From positions 2,418,001 through 2,482,000 of the forward strand of contig NZ_CP197401.1 of NCBI RefSeq assembly GCF_052162025.1: a stretch of 64,000 nucleotides of DNA, in the 5' to 3' direction. A program made the position numbers and the translations under genes. The notes under the pieces were generated by a model that worked only from the letters and a program-made list of their open reading frames with translations, was not told the DNA's origin and did not search any database. This document shows, piece by piece, positions 26,973 to 34,819 of the stretch; position 1 is the stretch's first letter, and each line of letters starts with the position of its first letter. This DNA is from Methylobacter sp015476545 (GTDB taxonomy: Bacteria > Pseudomonadota > Gammaproteobacteria > Methylococcales > Methylomonadaceae).

Positions 26973-27649
26973 CCGGAATGCTTGCCAGCGTCAACAGCCT
27001 GGACGAAGCCGCACTGGTACTGAACTTACAGGCCGACATCATTGACCTGAAGCAGCCTGAGCAAGGCGCCCTGGGCGCTTTGGAAACGGGACTCGTCAGG
27101 CAAATCGTGGCCGCCATAGACAGGCGCCGCCCCGTCAGCGCGACGGTCGGCGATTTGCCCATGCAGCCGGAGATCATTTTTGAGGCCGTCAAAGCGATGG
27201 CCGAAACGGGCGTCGATTACATAAAGATCGGCTTTTTCCCCGGCGGCGATTGGCTGGGAACCGTAGATAAATTATCGGCATTGACCGGACAGCATGCCTT
27301 GATTGCAGTATTGTTCGCCGACGCGCAGCCTGACCTATCCATTATTGCCTATCTCAAAGACGCCGGCTTCAAAGGCGCCATGCTCGATACTATGGACAAG
27401 CAAAAAGGCTCCTTGATGCAAGTCATGGACGAAACGACTATCGGGCAGTTTGTGGAACAAACTAAAGCCTGCCAATTGCTGTGCGGACTGGCAGGTTCCC
27501 TCAGGCTGGCGGATATCCCCGGCTTAATGCCCTACCAAGCCGATTACTTGGGCTTTAGAGGCGCATTATGCCAGCAGCATAACCGCATCGCGCAACTGGA
27601 TACAGAGGCGATTGTACAGATCAGGCAGGCTATTGCCGATGCTGCCTAA
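26969..27649 (+). CDS. mfnB: (5-formylfuran-3-yl)methyl phosphate synthase MfnB-type (DUF556)
   Basis: A 226-residue TIM-barrel enzyme that makes the furan core of methanofuran from two glyceraldehyde-3-phosphate molecules in archaea. The Schiff-base lysine is expected in DLKQPEQGALGA, and an Asp/Lys pair in MLDTMDKQKGS matches the known active site; the C-terminus has CGLAGSLRLADIPGL and DYLGFRGALC. In methylotrophs the product feeds the formyltransferase/hydrolase cofactor. It is the last clear gene of the operon; a 49-codon frame overlaps its end. Confidence 0.85.
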   Translation: MTGMLASVNSLDEAALVLNLQADIIDLKQPEQGALGALETGLVRQIVAAIDRRRPVSATVGDLPMQPEIIFEAVKAMAETGVDYIKIGFFPGGDWLGTVDKLSALTGQHALIAVLFADAQPDLSIIAYLKDAGFKGAMLDTMDKQKGSLMQVMDETTIGQFVEQTKACQLLCGLAGSLRLADIPGLMPYQADYLGFRGALCQQHNRIAQLDTEAIVQIRQAIADAA

Positions 27650-27788
27650 AACCACCATCACAACCAAAATTCTGATCAGGATGGTCAACGGTTTGTTTTA
27701 TATCGTTGAGGCCGCGTTCGTCAATGCTCTCAAAATGTTTGCTTATGGACGTGGACCGGATCCTGGACAATTAGATGTCTTTCAATAA
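27639..27788 (+). CDS. Candidate 49-residue small protein at operon end
   Basis: Frame begins with an ATG inside the last codons of mfnB and runs 49 codons. It has a basic, Thr-rich start (MLPKTTITTKILIRM), an amphipathic or hydrophobic stretch (VNGLFYIVEAAFVNALKMFAYG) and a tail GRGPDPGQLDVFQ. Its end overlaps the convergent YihY gene by 18 bases. No separate ribosome site is obvious; coupling to mfnB is possible. I do not recognise a family. Confidence 0.4.
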   Translation: MLPKTTITTKILIRMVNGLFYIVEAAFVNALKMFAYGRGPDPGQLDVFQ

Positions 27789-29084
27789 GCGATTTTGCTC
27801 GGCATTTTCAATACACTGCCTGAATTCATTGACGACATTCATAAACTGCTCATCCTCCCCGATATCCGGCAGATGATTCTGCCCCCGCCGCTCCAGCGCA
27901 TTGATGACATAGGCTACCGTCACTTGATTGACATCGACGGCAGGCAGATAAACCTCATCGGCATCACCCTCGGTTTTAACCTGGACAACAATTTGGCAGG
28001 CCATCAGTTCGGCTAAAGCGCCATGGATAACATAGGCTGGAAGAGCCAGCCGGGATGCTATTTCAAGTGCGCTTAAGGGATCTTGCCGTGCCACGAAATT
28101 CTTGATGATTAAATGTGCCGCTTTCAGCGCGATAACCTTTTTCAGAAAAACACTTAAATCCTCGACCTTGTTCTTGCCTTGGTAATCCTCATAGTTCTGC
28201 AAATAAAAACTGATCTCGCAGCCGAACAGGACGATCATCCAGCCGATCTGCAGCCAGATGATGAACAAGGGCAAGGCGGCGAAACTGCCGTAAATGGCGT
28301 TATAGCTGGACACGCCGATTTGCAAGGTCAGATAGCCCCATTGTGCCAATTGATAGACAACGCCGGTAATCACGCCGGCAATGATGCCCGCCTTGTAATC
28401 CACTTTGAGGTTAGGCATAAAAATGAAGGTAAAAGCGAAGAGCGCAGACAAAATAACGACCGGCAATAACCCCAATAGCCTGAGCACCGCCCATGTACCC
28501 ATCTCCGGCAGGTTGATGGCGTCTACCAGCCAGGTTATCTGTGTTTTCAGAAATACGGTAATACCGCTGGAAATGACCAGCAAGATGGGAGCCAGCAACA
28601 TGATTGACAGATAGTCGGTTAACTTACGCCCTAACGCCCTGTCTTTGTCTATTTTCCAGATACGGTTAAAGGATCTCTCGATATGACCGATCAATTTGAT
28701 CACAGTCCAAAACAAAACAATGATACCGATACCGGCCACCACTTCGCCTTGCGTACTGGCCAGCAGATTTTCCGCAAAATCGATTAACTTCAGTGCCAGC
28801 GTATCATGGCTGGGCATCTGCTCGAGCAGTTGTTCTTTCACTGTTTTTTCATAGCCGAAGCCCTTCGCGATGCCAAACAACAGGGCGAAAACCGGCACTA
28901 TCGCCAATAGCGAATAAAGCGTCAAGGCGGACGCTCTCAAAGGTCCTAGGTCGCGATTGAATCCCTCATAAGACAAGAGAATGATTTTTGTGAATTTCAG
29001 CATTTTCGCCTTGAATGGCGAGAGCCGCTGTTCGCGCCGAACCCAGATGTCTTCTTTGAAATAATCGATGATATTGAGATTCAT
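27771..29084 (-). CDS. YihY/BrkB family inner-membrane protein with C-terminal extension
   Basis: A 437-residue protein. Residues about 35-310 form the YihY/BrkB domain with six membrane segments, including LRASALTLYSLLAIVPVFALLFG, GIGIIVLFWTVIKLIGHIERSFNRIW and YGSFAALPLFIIWLQIGWMIVLFG. The last 120 residues are soluble and helical, resembling a winged-helix unit (LSALEIASRLALPAYVIHGALAEL) of the kind seen in longer YihY proteins. The family was once called RNase BN, but that name belongs to another protein, and its function is unknown. Confidence 0.88.
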   Translation of the reverse strand: MNLNIIDYFKEDIWVRREQRLSPFKAKMLKFTKIILLSYEGFNRDLGPLRASALTLYSLLAIVPVFALLFGIAKGFGYEKTVKEQLLEQMPSHDTLALKLIDFAENLLASTQGEVVAGIGIIVLFWTVIKLIGHIERSFNRIWKIDKDRALGRKLTDYLSIMLLAPILLVISSGITVFLKTQITWLVDAINLPEMGTWAVLRLLGLLPVVILSALFAFTFIFMPNLKVDYKAGIIAGVITGVVYQLAQWGYLTLQIGVSSYNAIYGSFAALPLFIIWLQIGWMIVLFGCEISFYLQNYEDYQGKNKVEDLSVFLKKVIALKAAHLIIKNFVARQDPLSALEIASRLALPAYVIHGALAELMACQIVVQVKTEGDADEVYLPAVDVNQVTVAYVINALERRGQNHLPDIGEDEQFMNVVNEFRQCIENAEQNRLLKDI

Positions 29085-29202
29085 GAGCTGGCCTATGGCT
29101 GTCGAATTTCGTTGAATCGATATCGATGTTTTTCAAGCGCTATGACTGCTCGGAATGCCGCTAATTCAAAATAAGCCGTGCAGCGGCGCGCTACAGCCAT
29201 AA

Positions 29203-29382
29203 TCAATTCGTATCCTTACCGCTATAGATTGTATCAACCAGACTCTTAAACCATCGGGGCCTAAACAGCACGATAAACAGACCTATAGTCGCGGTAATCG
29301 GAACTGGGCCAATATCCAATATCATCAATAGCAGCAATGTGAAAACGCATTTGATCCTCGTAGCCAAATGACGACCGCTCAT
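29203..29382 (-). CDS. Small membrane protein (59 residues) with DIGPVPITA core
   Basis: Starts MSGRHLATRIKC, then a hydrophobic helix FTLLLLMILDIGPVPIT, a second GLFIVLFRPRWFKSLVDTIYSG, and ends KDTN. The IGPVP...LFRPRWFK pattern recalls short inner-membrane proteins I have seen in other gammaproteobacteria, although I cannot name the family. It is in a 650-base stretch otherwise without genes. Different frames over the same bases look random by comparison. Confidence 0.65.
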   Translation of the reverse strand: MSGRHLATRIKCVFTLLLLMILDIGPVPITATIGLFIVLFRPRWFKSLVDTIYSGKDTN

Positions 29383-29607
29383 GAAAGCACCCGATTGAAA
29401 TAGAAGTCGATGAATTAAAAGGATTGTAAGTCAATCCGCCCGCCAACAGAAGCTACAATGTATAATGCCATTTAGCGTAAAATACGAGGGTTAAGTACAT
29501 TGCTTGGCAATAATGCATCGCTAAGCCTTCGCATGTATTGAATTCATGATGAATAATGATCCGTTTGACTGGCGCTCGCCAGCTGATGCGTGACTAAATG
29601 ACATTAG

Positions 29608-29736
29608 GTAAAAAACCGGGCAGATGCTGAGAAAGACAGATTATTTCAACAAACGGGCCGCGCCGAAGATTTCGCTTTTGATGAGCGTATTGCCACGGTA
29701 TTCGACAACATGGTTTCCAGAAACGTGCCTTTTTAA
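29608..29736 (+). pseudogene. cmoA: Truncated N-terminal fragment of cmoA (carboxy-SAM synthase)
   Basis: The frame 29635-29733 reads DRLFQQTGRAEDFAFDERIATV then FDNMVSRNVPF and stops at TAA. It aligns with residues 5-37 of E. coli CmoA (DTLF...[22 protein letters not shown]). There is no in-frame ATG before it (an in-frame TAG lies at 29605), and nothing after the stop resembles CmoA. The stop is two bases before the ATG of the next gene. This is a deletion or rearrangement remnant. Confidence 0.78.
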
Positions 29737-29738
29737 TC

Positions 29739-30173
29739 ATGCCTGATGAGTTCTTATTTGTTTATGGCACTTTAAGGCAGGAATTTGCATTGCCCGTGCA
29801 TGATTTGATGAAACAACATTGCCGATTCCACGGCCAGGGCAGCATATACGGCCATCTTTATCAAGTCGATGATTATCCCGGCGTTATTGCGCCGCCCCAT
29901 TGCCGCAGCCGGGTGCAGGGAGAACTCTACCGCATCATCAACAAAGATGAGCTTTTTCGGCTGCTGGACGACTATGAGCAGTGTTCGGCAAAGTACCCGA
30001 AGCCGCATGAGTATGTCAGAAAGCAGGTGGATATAGCAACAAACAGCGGCGATGTCAGCAAGGCATGGATCTATATTTACAATCGCGCAGTCGCCGGGCT
30101 GGCCCGCATCCATTCGGGGGACTACATCAGCCATGTGCGCGGCTTCGGCAAAGTCCGATACAATGCCGTTTAA
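29739..30173 (+). CDS. Gamma-glutamylcyclotransferase-like (AIG2/GGCT) protein
   Basis: A 144-residue protein of the GGCT-like fold. The signature FVYGTLRQ near residue 6 and a catalytic Glu in LLDDYEQC support it, and YVRKQVDI...AWIYIYNRAV gives the final strands. Such enzymes split gamma-glutamyl-amines or glutathione derivatives; the substrate here is unknown. The gene directly follows the cmoA fragment, so its own promoter may have been replaced by the rearrangement. Confidence 0.82.
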   Translation: MPDEFLFVYGTLRQEFALPVHDLMKQHCRFHGQGSIYGHLYQVDDYPGVIAPPHCRSRVQGELYRIINKDELFRLLDDYEQCSAKYPKPHEYVRKQVDIATNSGDVSKAWIYIYNRAVAGLARIHSGDYISHVRGFGKVRYNAV

Positions 30174-30197
30174 AATACGTCTGTTACGGTTGCCTGC

Positions 30198-30722
30198 TTG
30201 ATTATCAGAGTTTCCTTTTTACTGTTCCTGCTCTCGCTGCCAGTCCTGGTGCTGGCGGAAGTGTTGCTGTGGCTGAAAATTCCCGGTCTGCCTGAGTTGA
30301 TTGCCAGATTTGGATCAGCCATGTTGTTGAGCGCGCTGCTCATCCTGGTCATGGCCGCATTGCTGGCCATACCTAAATTAGTCATACGCGCCGCGCTCAA
30401 ATACTTTTCGGCTGGAGAGCGCCAGCAGCGCCGGCTGATGTTCGTTCAAACCCGGCAGGAGCACGTTAGGCAGCTGTTTCATTTCAGAACGTTAAAAGTA
30501 AAATACCTGAGTGAAATGCGCAGGAAGCGCCTGTTAAAGGCAAACAACCGCAAGCATATCCGGTCTTTATCGAAATCCATTCATAAAGATCTGCTGTCTA
30601 TCAAAAAAGAATTGCCGAAAACCACTTTCAAGCAATTGCGGCAGGACAATATCCGCTATCGCAAACGGCAGGATATTGAAGCCCTGTTAAAACTTCAGCA
30701 AAAAATCGCCACTCTCGTCTAA
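30198..30722 (+). CDS. Membrane-anchored basic protein, function unknown
   Basis: A 174-residue protein with two membrane helices at the N-terminus (FLLFLLSLPVLVLAEVLLWL and MLLSALLILVMAALLAI) followed by a cytoplasmic, strongly basic helical region (RQQRRLMFVQTRQEHVRQLF...RKRLLKANNRKHIRSL). I know no family. No ATG fits; the likely start is TTG at 30198, with a weak ribosome site. The frame is the same as that of the preceding gene and is separated from it only by the TAA at 30171. It is followed after five bases by a coiled-coil protein gene, probably a partner. Confidence 0.6.
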   Translation: MIIRVSFLLFLLSLPVLVLAEVLLWLKIPGLPELIARFGSAMLLSALLILVMAALLAIPKLVIRAALKYFSAGERQQRRLMFVQTRQEHVRQLFHFRTLKVKYLSEMRRKRLLKANNRKHIRSLSKSIHKDLLSIKKELPKTTFKQLRQDNIRYRKRQDIEALLKLQQKIATLV

Positions 30723-30727
30723 CGCTT

Positions 30728-31261
30728 ATGTCTGTTTTAAAAAACTGGGTACTTAACCTCGTCAATCTTTTTCATACGGTAAAAAAAGAAAACCTCGACT
30801 GGCAGAGTGCCAATCAGGAACAGCAAGCCAAACTCAGGCACGCCCAAGTGCTGGCCGAGAAAACGCTGGAAGCCGACTTGAAAAAGCGCAACGTGCAGCT
30901 GGAGCATGACATCGCTTTGCTCAGAACCCGGCATGATGCCGAACTGGCCATGCTGAAAACTAAGTGCCAACAGGACACCAAGGATTACAAACAGTATCTG
31001 GATTCACTTGATCAGCTTAAATCTTCAATCCGGACGAGTTACGCGCATCTGCCCGAGGCGGTCGCCTTCACGATCCATCATCACGCGAAATACCTGCTCA
31101 ACCAGATGTGGGAAGCCGAGGATTTTGAAGAAAAAATGCAACACGAAATGCGCCTGATCAAGTTCATGACCACCGTGCATGAAGATGCCCGATTGCATCT
31201 GGAGGGAAAGACGGTCGATAGACTGCCTGAGAAAACCTTAAGTTTGATTCAGGAGCAGTGA
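30728..31261 (+). CDS. Coiled-coil protein, function unknown
   Basis: A 177-residue soluble protein with a long heptad-rich middle (about residues 25-95: QEQQAKLRHAQVLAEKTLEADL..., HDIALLRTRHDAELAMLKTK). The second half is helical with HHHAKYLLNQMWEAEDFEEKM. No domain recognised. Five bases separate it from the membrane protein gene upstream, so the two likely form a unit in which the basic membrane tail meets this acidic coiled coil; that is inference. Confidence 0.65.
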   Translation: MSVLKNWVLNLVNLFHTVKKENLDWQSANQEQQAKLRHAQVLAEKTLEADLKKRNVQLEHDIALLRTRHDAELAMLKTKCQQDTKDYKQYLDSLDQLKSSIRTSYAHLPEAVAFTIHHHAKYLLNQMWEAEDFEEKMQHEMRLIKFMTTVHEDARLHLEGKTVDRLPEKTLSLIQEQ

Positions 31262-31476
31262 ATACTTACAGGCTCACCTGACGGTCTGTATATGCATCCA
31301 TAAAGTGTAAAACCCCGAACTTGATGTGCCGTCACCAATAAACTGATTATCTAAGCCCTGACTGCCCGAGGGATGATTGTTGCATGGAAATTAAGCCGGG
31401 TTGGAACAAAATTTGACTCGCCCTACATTAAAGCTAATCGATATCGGCAAAAGGCTGATATTGCCTGGAGAAACTT

Positions 31477-32517
31477 TTGAAACAGTCTTTTTATGATCTA
31501 AATTATTCTGATTTAGAGGCGGTTGTAAATCAAAATAACTTAAACCCCTCAGTGGCGACAGTTCTTTTTAACTGGTATTACAAGAAAAAAGAAAACACTC
31601 AGTGCCATAATAAAATTTCTAAATCCTCGTTGGCCTTTTTTGAACAAAATTTTGATTTCTCTCTACCCGAAATCGATACCGTTTATGAGTCACAAAGAGA
31701 TCGATCAGTAAAATTTCTTTTTAGGCTTCAAGACAATCATAAGGTTGAAACCGTCCTTATCCCGTTTAACAATAAATATTCTATTTGCCTCTCATCGCAG
31801 GTCGGCTGCGCAATGAATTGTTCTTTTTGTTTTACCGGAGAGCAAGGGCTTAAAAGAAATTTGACTACGAGTGAAATTGTTGGGCAATTTCTAAAGGCTT
31901 GGCGCTGGTTGGCAACAAACAGGCCTGGAGAAGAGAGGATTTTAAATATTGTTTTTATGGGACAAGGCGAGCCTTTACATAATTTTGATGCCGTTAAAAA
32001 AGCGTGTGAAATTTTTTTATCTCAACACGGAACTTCAATTGGCGTTCAAAAAATTACTGTCTCAACGGCTGGTTATATTCCTGGGCTTAAAAGATGGAGC
32101 CAGGAAGTTCCTGGCGTGAACCTTGCGCTATCCCTTCATTCACCGTTTGAAGAAAAGAGAAATGAACTTATACCCATTAACAAAAAATATCCGCTGGATG
32201 AGGTGTTGGCCTATATTGACAAGATACCTTTAAATAAAAAGCAATTTATTACTTATGAATATATTCTGATAAAGGATTTTAATGACGCTCCGGATGATGC
32301 TGAAAAACTGGGGATGATGCTGGCTGGAAAAAGCGCTTATATAAACCTGATTCCTTTTAATTCATTCCCGGGATCACGTTACACGCGTCCGGATTTGGAT
32401 AAGGTTGAAAAGTTTAAGGAAGTTTTGGATGCTTTTAAGATCCCGACTTTAATAAGAGGTGCTAAAGGTGATGACGTATTAGCAGCATGCGGACAACTCA
32501 ATTCCAATAATCAGTAG
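31477..32517 (+). CDS. rlmN: RlmN-type radical SAM 23S rRNA/tRNA adenine-C2 methyltransferase
   Basis: A 346-residue radical SAM enzyme. The cluster motif is CAMNCSFC within SSQVGCAMNCSFCFTGEQG; FMGQGEPLHNF and the methyl-carrying Cys in GDDVLAACGQL are conserved. This last segment and INLIPFNSFPG match RlmN rather than Cfr. It starts with TTG at 31477, GGAG six bases upstream. It is much more AT- and Lys/Asn-rich than its neighbours and is not in the usual ndk-pilF-ispG context, so it looks acquired and may be an extra copy. Its TAG stop lies inside a palindromic repeat. Confidence 0.78.
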   Translation: MKQSFYDLNYSDLEAVVNQNNLNPSVATVLFNWYYKKKENTQCHNKISKSSLAFFEQNFDFSLPEIDTVYESQRDRSVKFLFRLQDNHKVETVLIPFNNKYSICLSSQVGCAMNCSFCFTGEQGLKRNLTTSEIVGQFLKAWRWLATNRPGEERILNIVFMGQGEPLHNFDAVKKACEIFLSQHGTSIGVQKITVSTAGYIPGLKRWSQEVPGVNLALSLHSPFEEKRNELIPINKKYPLDEVLAYIDKIPLNKKQFITYEYILIKDFNDAPDDAEKLGMMLAGKSAYINLIPFNSFPGSRYTRPDLDKVEKFKEVLDAFKIPTLIRGAKGDDVLAACGQLNSNNQ

Positions 32518-32562
32518 GATACGGATCGCGAACGATGCGGTTCGTACCTCACCGCATCCTAC
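32514..32562. repeat. GTAGGAT-type imperfect palindrome
   Basis: GTAGGATACGG ... CCGCATCCTAC. The first arm supplies the TAG stop of the RlmN-type gene. The inner 38 bases closely match the element at 39355-39424. Confidence 0.7.
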
Positions 32563-32616
32563 CGCACTATCTACTGTGGTTGGCGTACCGATAGGTTGCT
32601 GGTATTCCATCGCTTT

Positions 32617-33708
32617 TTAGATCACTATTCTCCGACCGGTCTTCGCTGATGAGAATATCGTCTCCACGACCCGAATATCGCGCAGCCCTTCCTCGCCAGG
32701 CACCAGCAGAGGCTGATTATGTAAAATAGCGAAGGCATCGTCATCCATCTGCCTGGCTTGCTGGCTGTCCAGGAAGGCGTCTAATGTTTTGCCATCGCTG
32801 GTTGATCCACGGATACCGCTATACTTCTGGAAGGGTTCCAGTTTATACCAGCCTTTTTCGCAGTCCACGTGCAGGGAATTCATGCTCATAGCGAAGCTTG
32901 TCTTGCAATGCGCCTTGATGCCGCTTGGAAACTCGAGATCGAAGGTCATCGTTTCGTCCACATCCTTGAAAACTTCCGGGCGATTCGTCGACTGTTGGGC
33001 AGTCACTGCGATCGGCTCCTCCCCACTGCAATAGCGCGCGGCCTGTAGCGAATAAACCCCCATGTCGTACATGGCGCCTCCCCCCATGCTCTTTTTCTGC
33101 CGCCAGTGATCGGTTCGATCATGGTAGAAGCCGGCGGCGGCCGATATCGATTTTACCGGCCCATAGGCTCTCTCTTTGCCGAAGCGGATCACGGCCTGGG
33201 TATTGGGCTCATGCTGCATGCGATAGCCGATCGCCAGCTTGACCCTGTTATCCCAACAGGCCTTGAGCATCGCTTCGCACTCCTTGACCGTCATGGCCAT
33301 GGGCTTTTCACACCAGACATGCTTTCCGGCGTTGGCAGCGCGGATGGCGTACTCCGCATGCATGGCATTGGGCAGCACGATATAGACGATATCGATGTCC
33401 GGGTTGTTGGCGATCTTATCCATCGCTTGATAGTCATAAATATTCCGGTCAGGAATGCCATAGCGCCGTTTCCACTGCTCGGCTTTGGCCGGTGTCCCGG
33501 TGACAATGCCGGCAAGATAACAGTACTTCGTTCGCTGCAAGGCCGGGGCCAGAAGGTTGGTACTGTAGCGGCCCAGCCCCACCAGGGCAACGCCCAGGCG
33601 CTCCTTGGCAGGCCGGGCCAGGATATTGAATGGAGGAAGCGCCAAAGCACTGGCGCCCAAAATCACTTGCTTAATGAATCTTCGGCGGGCAGGAAGTTGT
33701 TGTTTCAT
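32617..33708 (-). CDS. Tat-exported Gfo/Idh/MocA family oxidoreductase
   Basis: A 363-residue NAD(P)-dependent oxidoreductase. The N-terminus carries a twin-arginine signal (ARRRFIKQVILGASALAL), so it is exported folded with bound cofactor, as is glucose-fructose oxidoreductase. The Rossmann part shows GVALVGLGRYSTNLLAP, and the conserved EKPMAMT holds the catalytic Lys region; the C-terminal domain has GGGAMYDMGVYSL. The sugar substrate is unknown. ATG 33708 has GAGGA at a spacing of six; the frame extends ten codons further upstream. Confidence 0.87.
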   Translation of the reverse strand: MKQQLPARRRFIKQVILGASALALPPFNILARPAKERLGVALVGLGRYSTNLLAPALQRTKYCYLAGIVTGTPAKAEQWKRRYGIPDRNIYDYQAMDKIANNPDIDIVYIVLPNAMHAEYAIRAANAGKHVWCEKPMAMTVKECEAMLKACWDNRVKLAIGYRMQHEPNTQAVIRFGKERAYGPVKSISAAAGFYHDRTDHWRQKKSMGGGAMYDMGVYSLQAARYCSGEEPIAVTAQQSTNRPEVFKDVDETMTFDLEFPSGIKAHCKTSFAMSMNSLHVDCEKGWYKLEPFQKYSGIRGSTSDGKTLDAFLDSQQARQMDDDAFAILHNQPLLVPGEEGLRDIRVVETIFSSAKTGRRIVI

Positions 33709-33898
33709 AGAGAGTCCTCGAAAAATGAAGCGGCACACATACCTGTAGATTTTTCCTAAGGAACTACGAATAACGATTGAAAGGGAGCAACTCCGCTCCC
33801 GTCAGAAGCATCAATAGCTTTTTTGTTAAGTGAAAAGTATGAAAAAAGTGGCAGCTTGTCAATTTTGCGACAGATCCGCAAATAGAACTTGCTGCGCT

Positions 33899-34555
33899 TT
33901 AATCCCCAGCGCCACGCTTGGGAAAACCGACTGTCTGCGACAACAGCACTTGTTGATCATGGGACAATTCCAGCGCGTCAGCAATGGCGGCACGGTCGAT
34001 CCATGCGCGAATGACCGTAGACAGGCCTGTGCTCGCGGAGAATAAATAGACATTCTGTGCAATGGCGCCTGCCGCCGCAGAAGCGTAGGATTCGCGTTGA
34101 GTGACCGGAACCATCGCCATGCGCCTATGATCGGCCACATAAACCAAATCTAACGGCGCTTCATCGACAAAGTCCTGATAACCCGTTATTCGCCTCAGAT
34201 CCTGCTTCACCATAAGGTCGAGCGCTTGCCTGCGAGCGTCGTACCAATAAGCTCCCTCAGGAAGTGCCACATAAACATCTATCTCCTGCGCATTTAAGGC
34301 CGAAGGTGCGGTACGCCCGCCATCGGGTCTGTTAACGCCATAAGCCGCCCAAAGCAAGTCGGAAAGTAGCTGTAATGGCAAAGCATCAGGCGCAAATTCA
34401 CGCGACGAGCAGCGTTTGAGCAGCGCCTCCATAAGCGGAAGTCCACCCGCTTTCTGAGGCGGGGGCAGCGCGATCGATTCGGCCGATTTCCCCCGAACGG
34501 GACCGGGGCGCAATTGTCCCATCATTCCCAAGACCAATTTAGTCAACGTTTTCAC
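33899..34555 (-). CDS. SagB/nitroreductase-family FMN protein
   Basis: A 218-residue nitroreductase-fold protein. RCSSREFAPDALPLQLLSDLLWAAYGVNRPDGGRTAPSA is the FMN-binding N-terminal pattern of SagB-type members, and AAAGAIAQNVYLFSASTGLSTVIRAWID completes the site. Members oxidise small molecules or azoline peptides; no peptide-maturation genes are adjacent, so a lone role is likely. GTG at 34555 has GGAG eight bases upstream and is preferred to the longer frame that begins at 34639. Confidence 0.78.
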   Translation of the reverse strand: MKTLTKLVLGMMGQLRPGPVRGKSAESIALPPPQKAGGLPLMEALLKRCSSREFAPDALPLQLLSDLLWAAYGVNRPDGGRTAPSALNAQEIDVYVALPEGAYWYDARRQALDLMVKQDLRRITGYQDFVDEAPLDLVYVADHRRMAMVPVTQRESYASAAAGAIAQNVYLFSASTGLSTVIRAWIDRAAIADALELSHDQQVLLSQTVGFPKRGAGD

Positions 34556-34819
34556 GGTGGTTTCTCCGGATTTGTTGAAGTCAGAAGCGCGGAATCGTTT
34601 ATGCTTTTTGAGTGAAGTGGGCCTTAAAAATTGCATCAACGCTTGGTTTTTTGCTCAAGACCTTTGGCTGCGTGATCACCAATATCAGCTTTTTCCCGTG
34701 CCGATATTATCTCGAGATTAAAAAATGAATAGCTGCTATGTGCCAAGAGCGGTCAATGGATAATTTCAGGTTTATGGCATGTATTTCCAGAAAGCAGTCG
34801 TTTAGGACTTACTATATAA

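Noticed and set aside
29261..29446. 61-codon minus-strand frame
   Set aside because: It overlaps the 59-residue frame 29203-29382, which has a far more protein-like membrane sequence.
31477..32517. Cfr-type antibiotic-resistance methyltransferase
   Set aside because: The GDDVLAACGQL end and INLIPFNSFPG segment follow RlmN; Cfr has a different C-terminal sequence.
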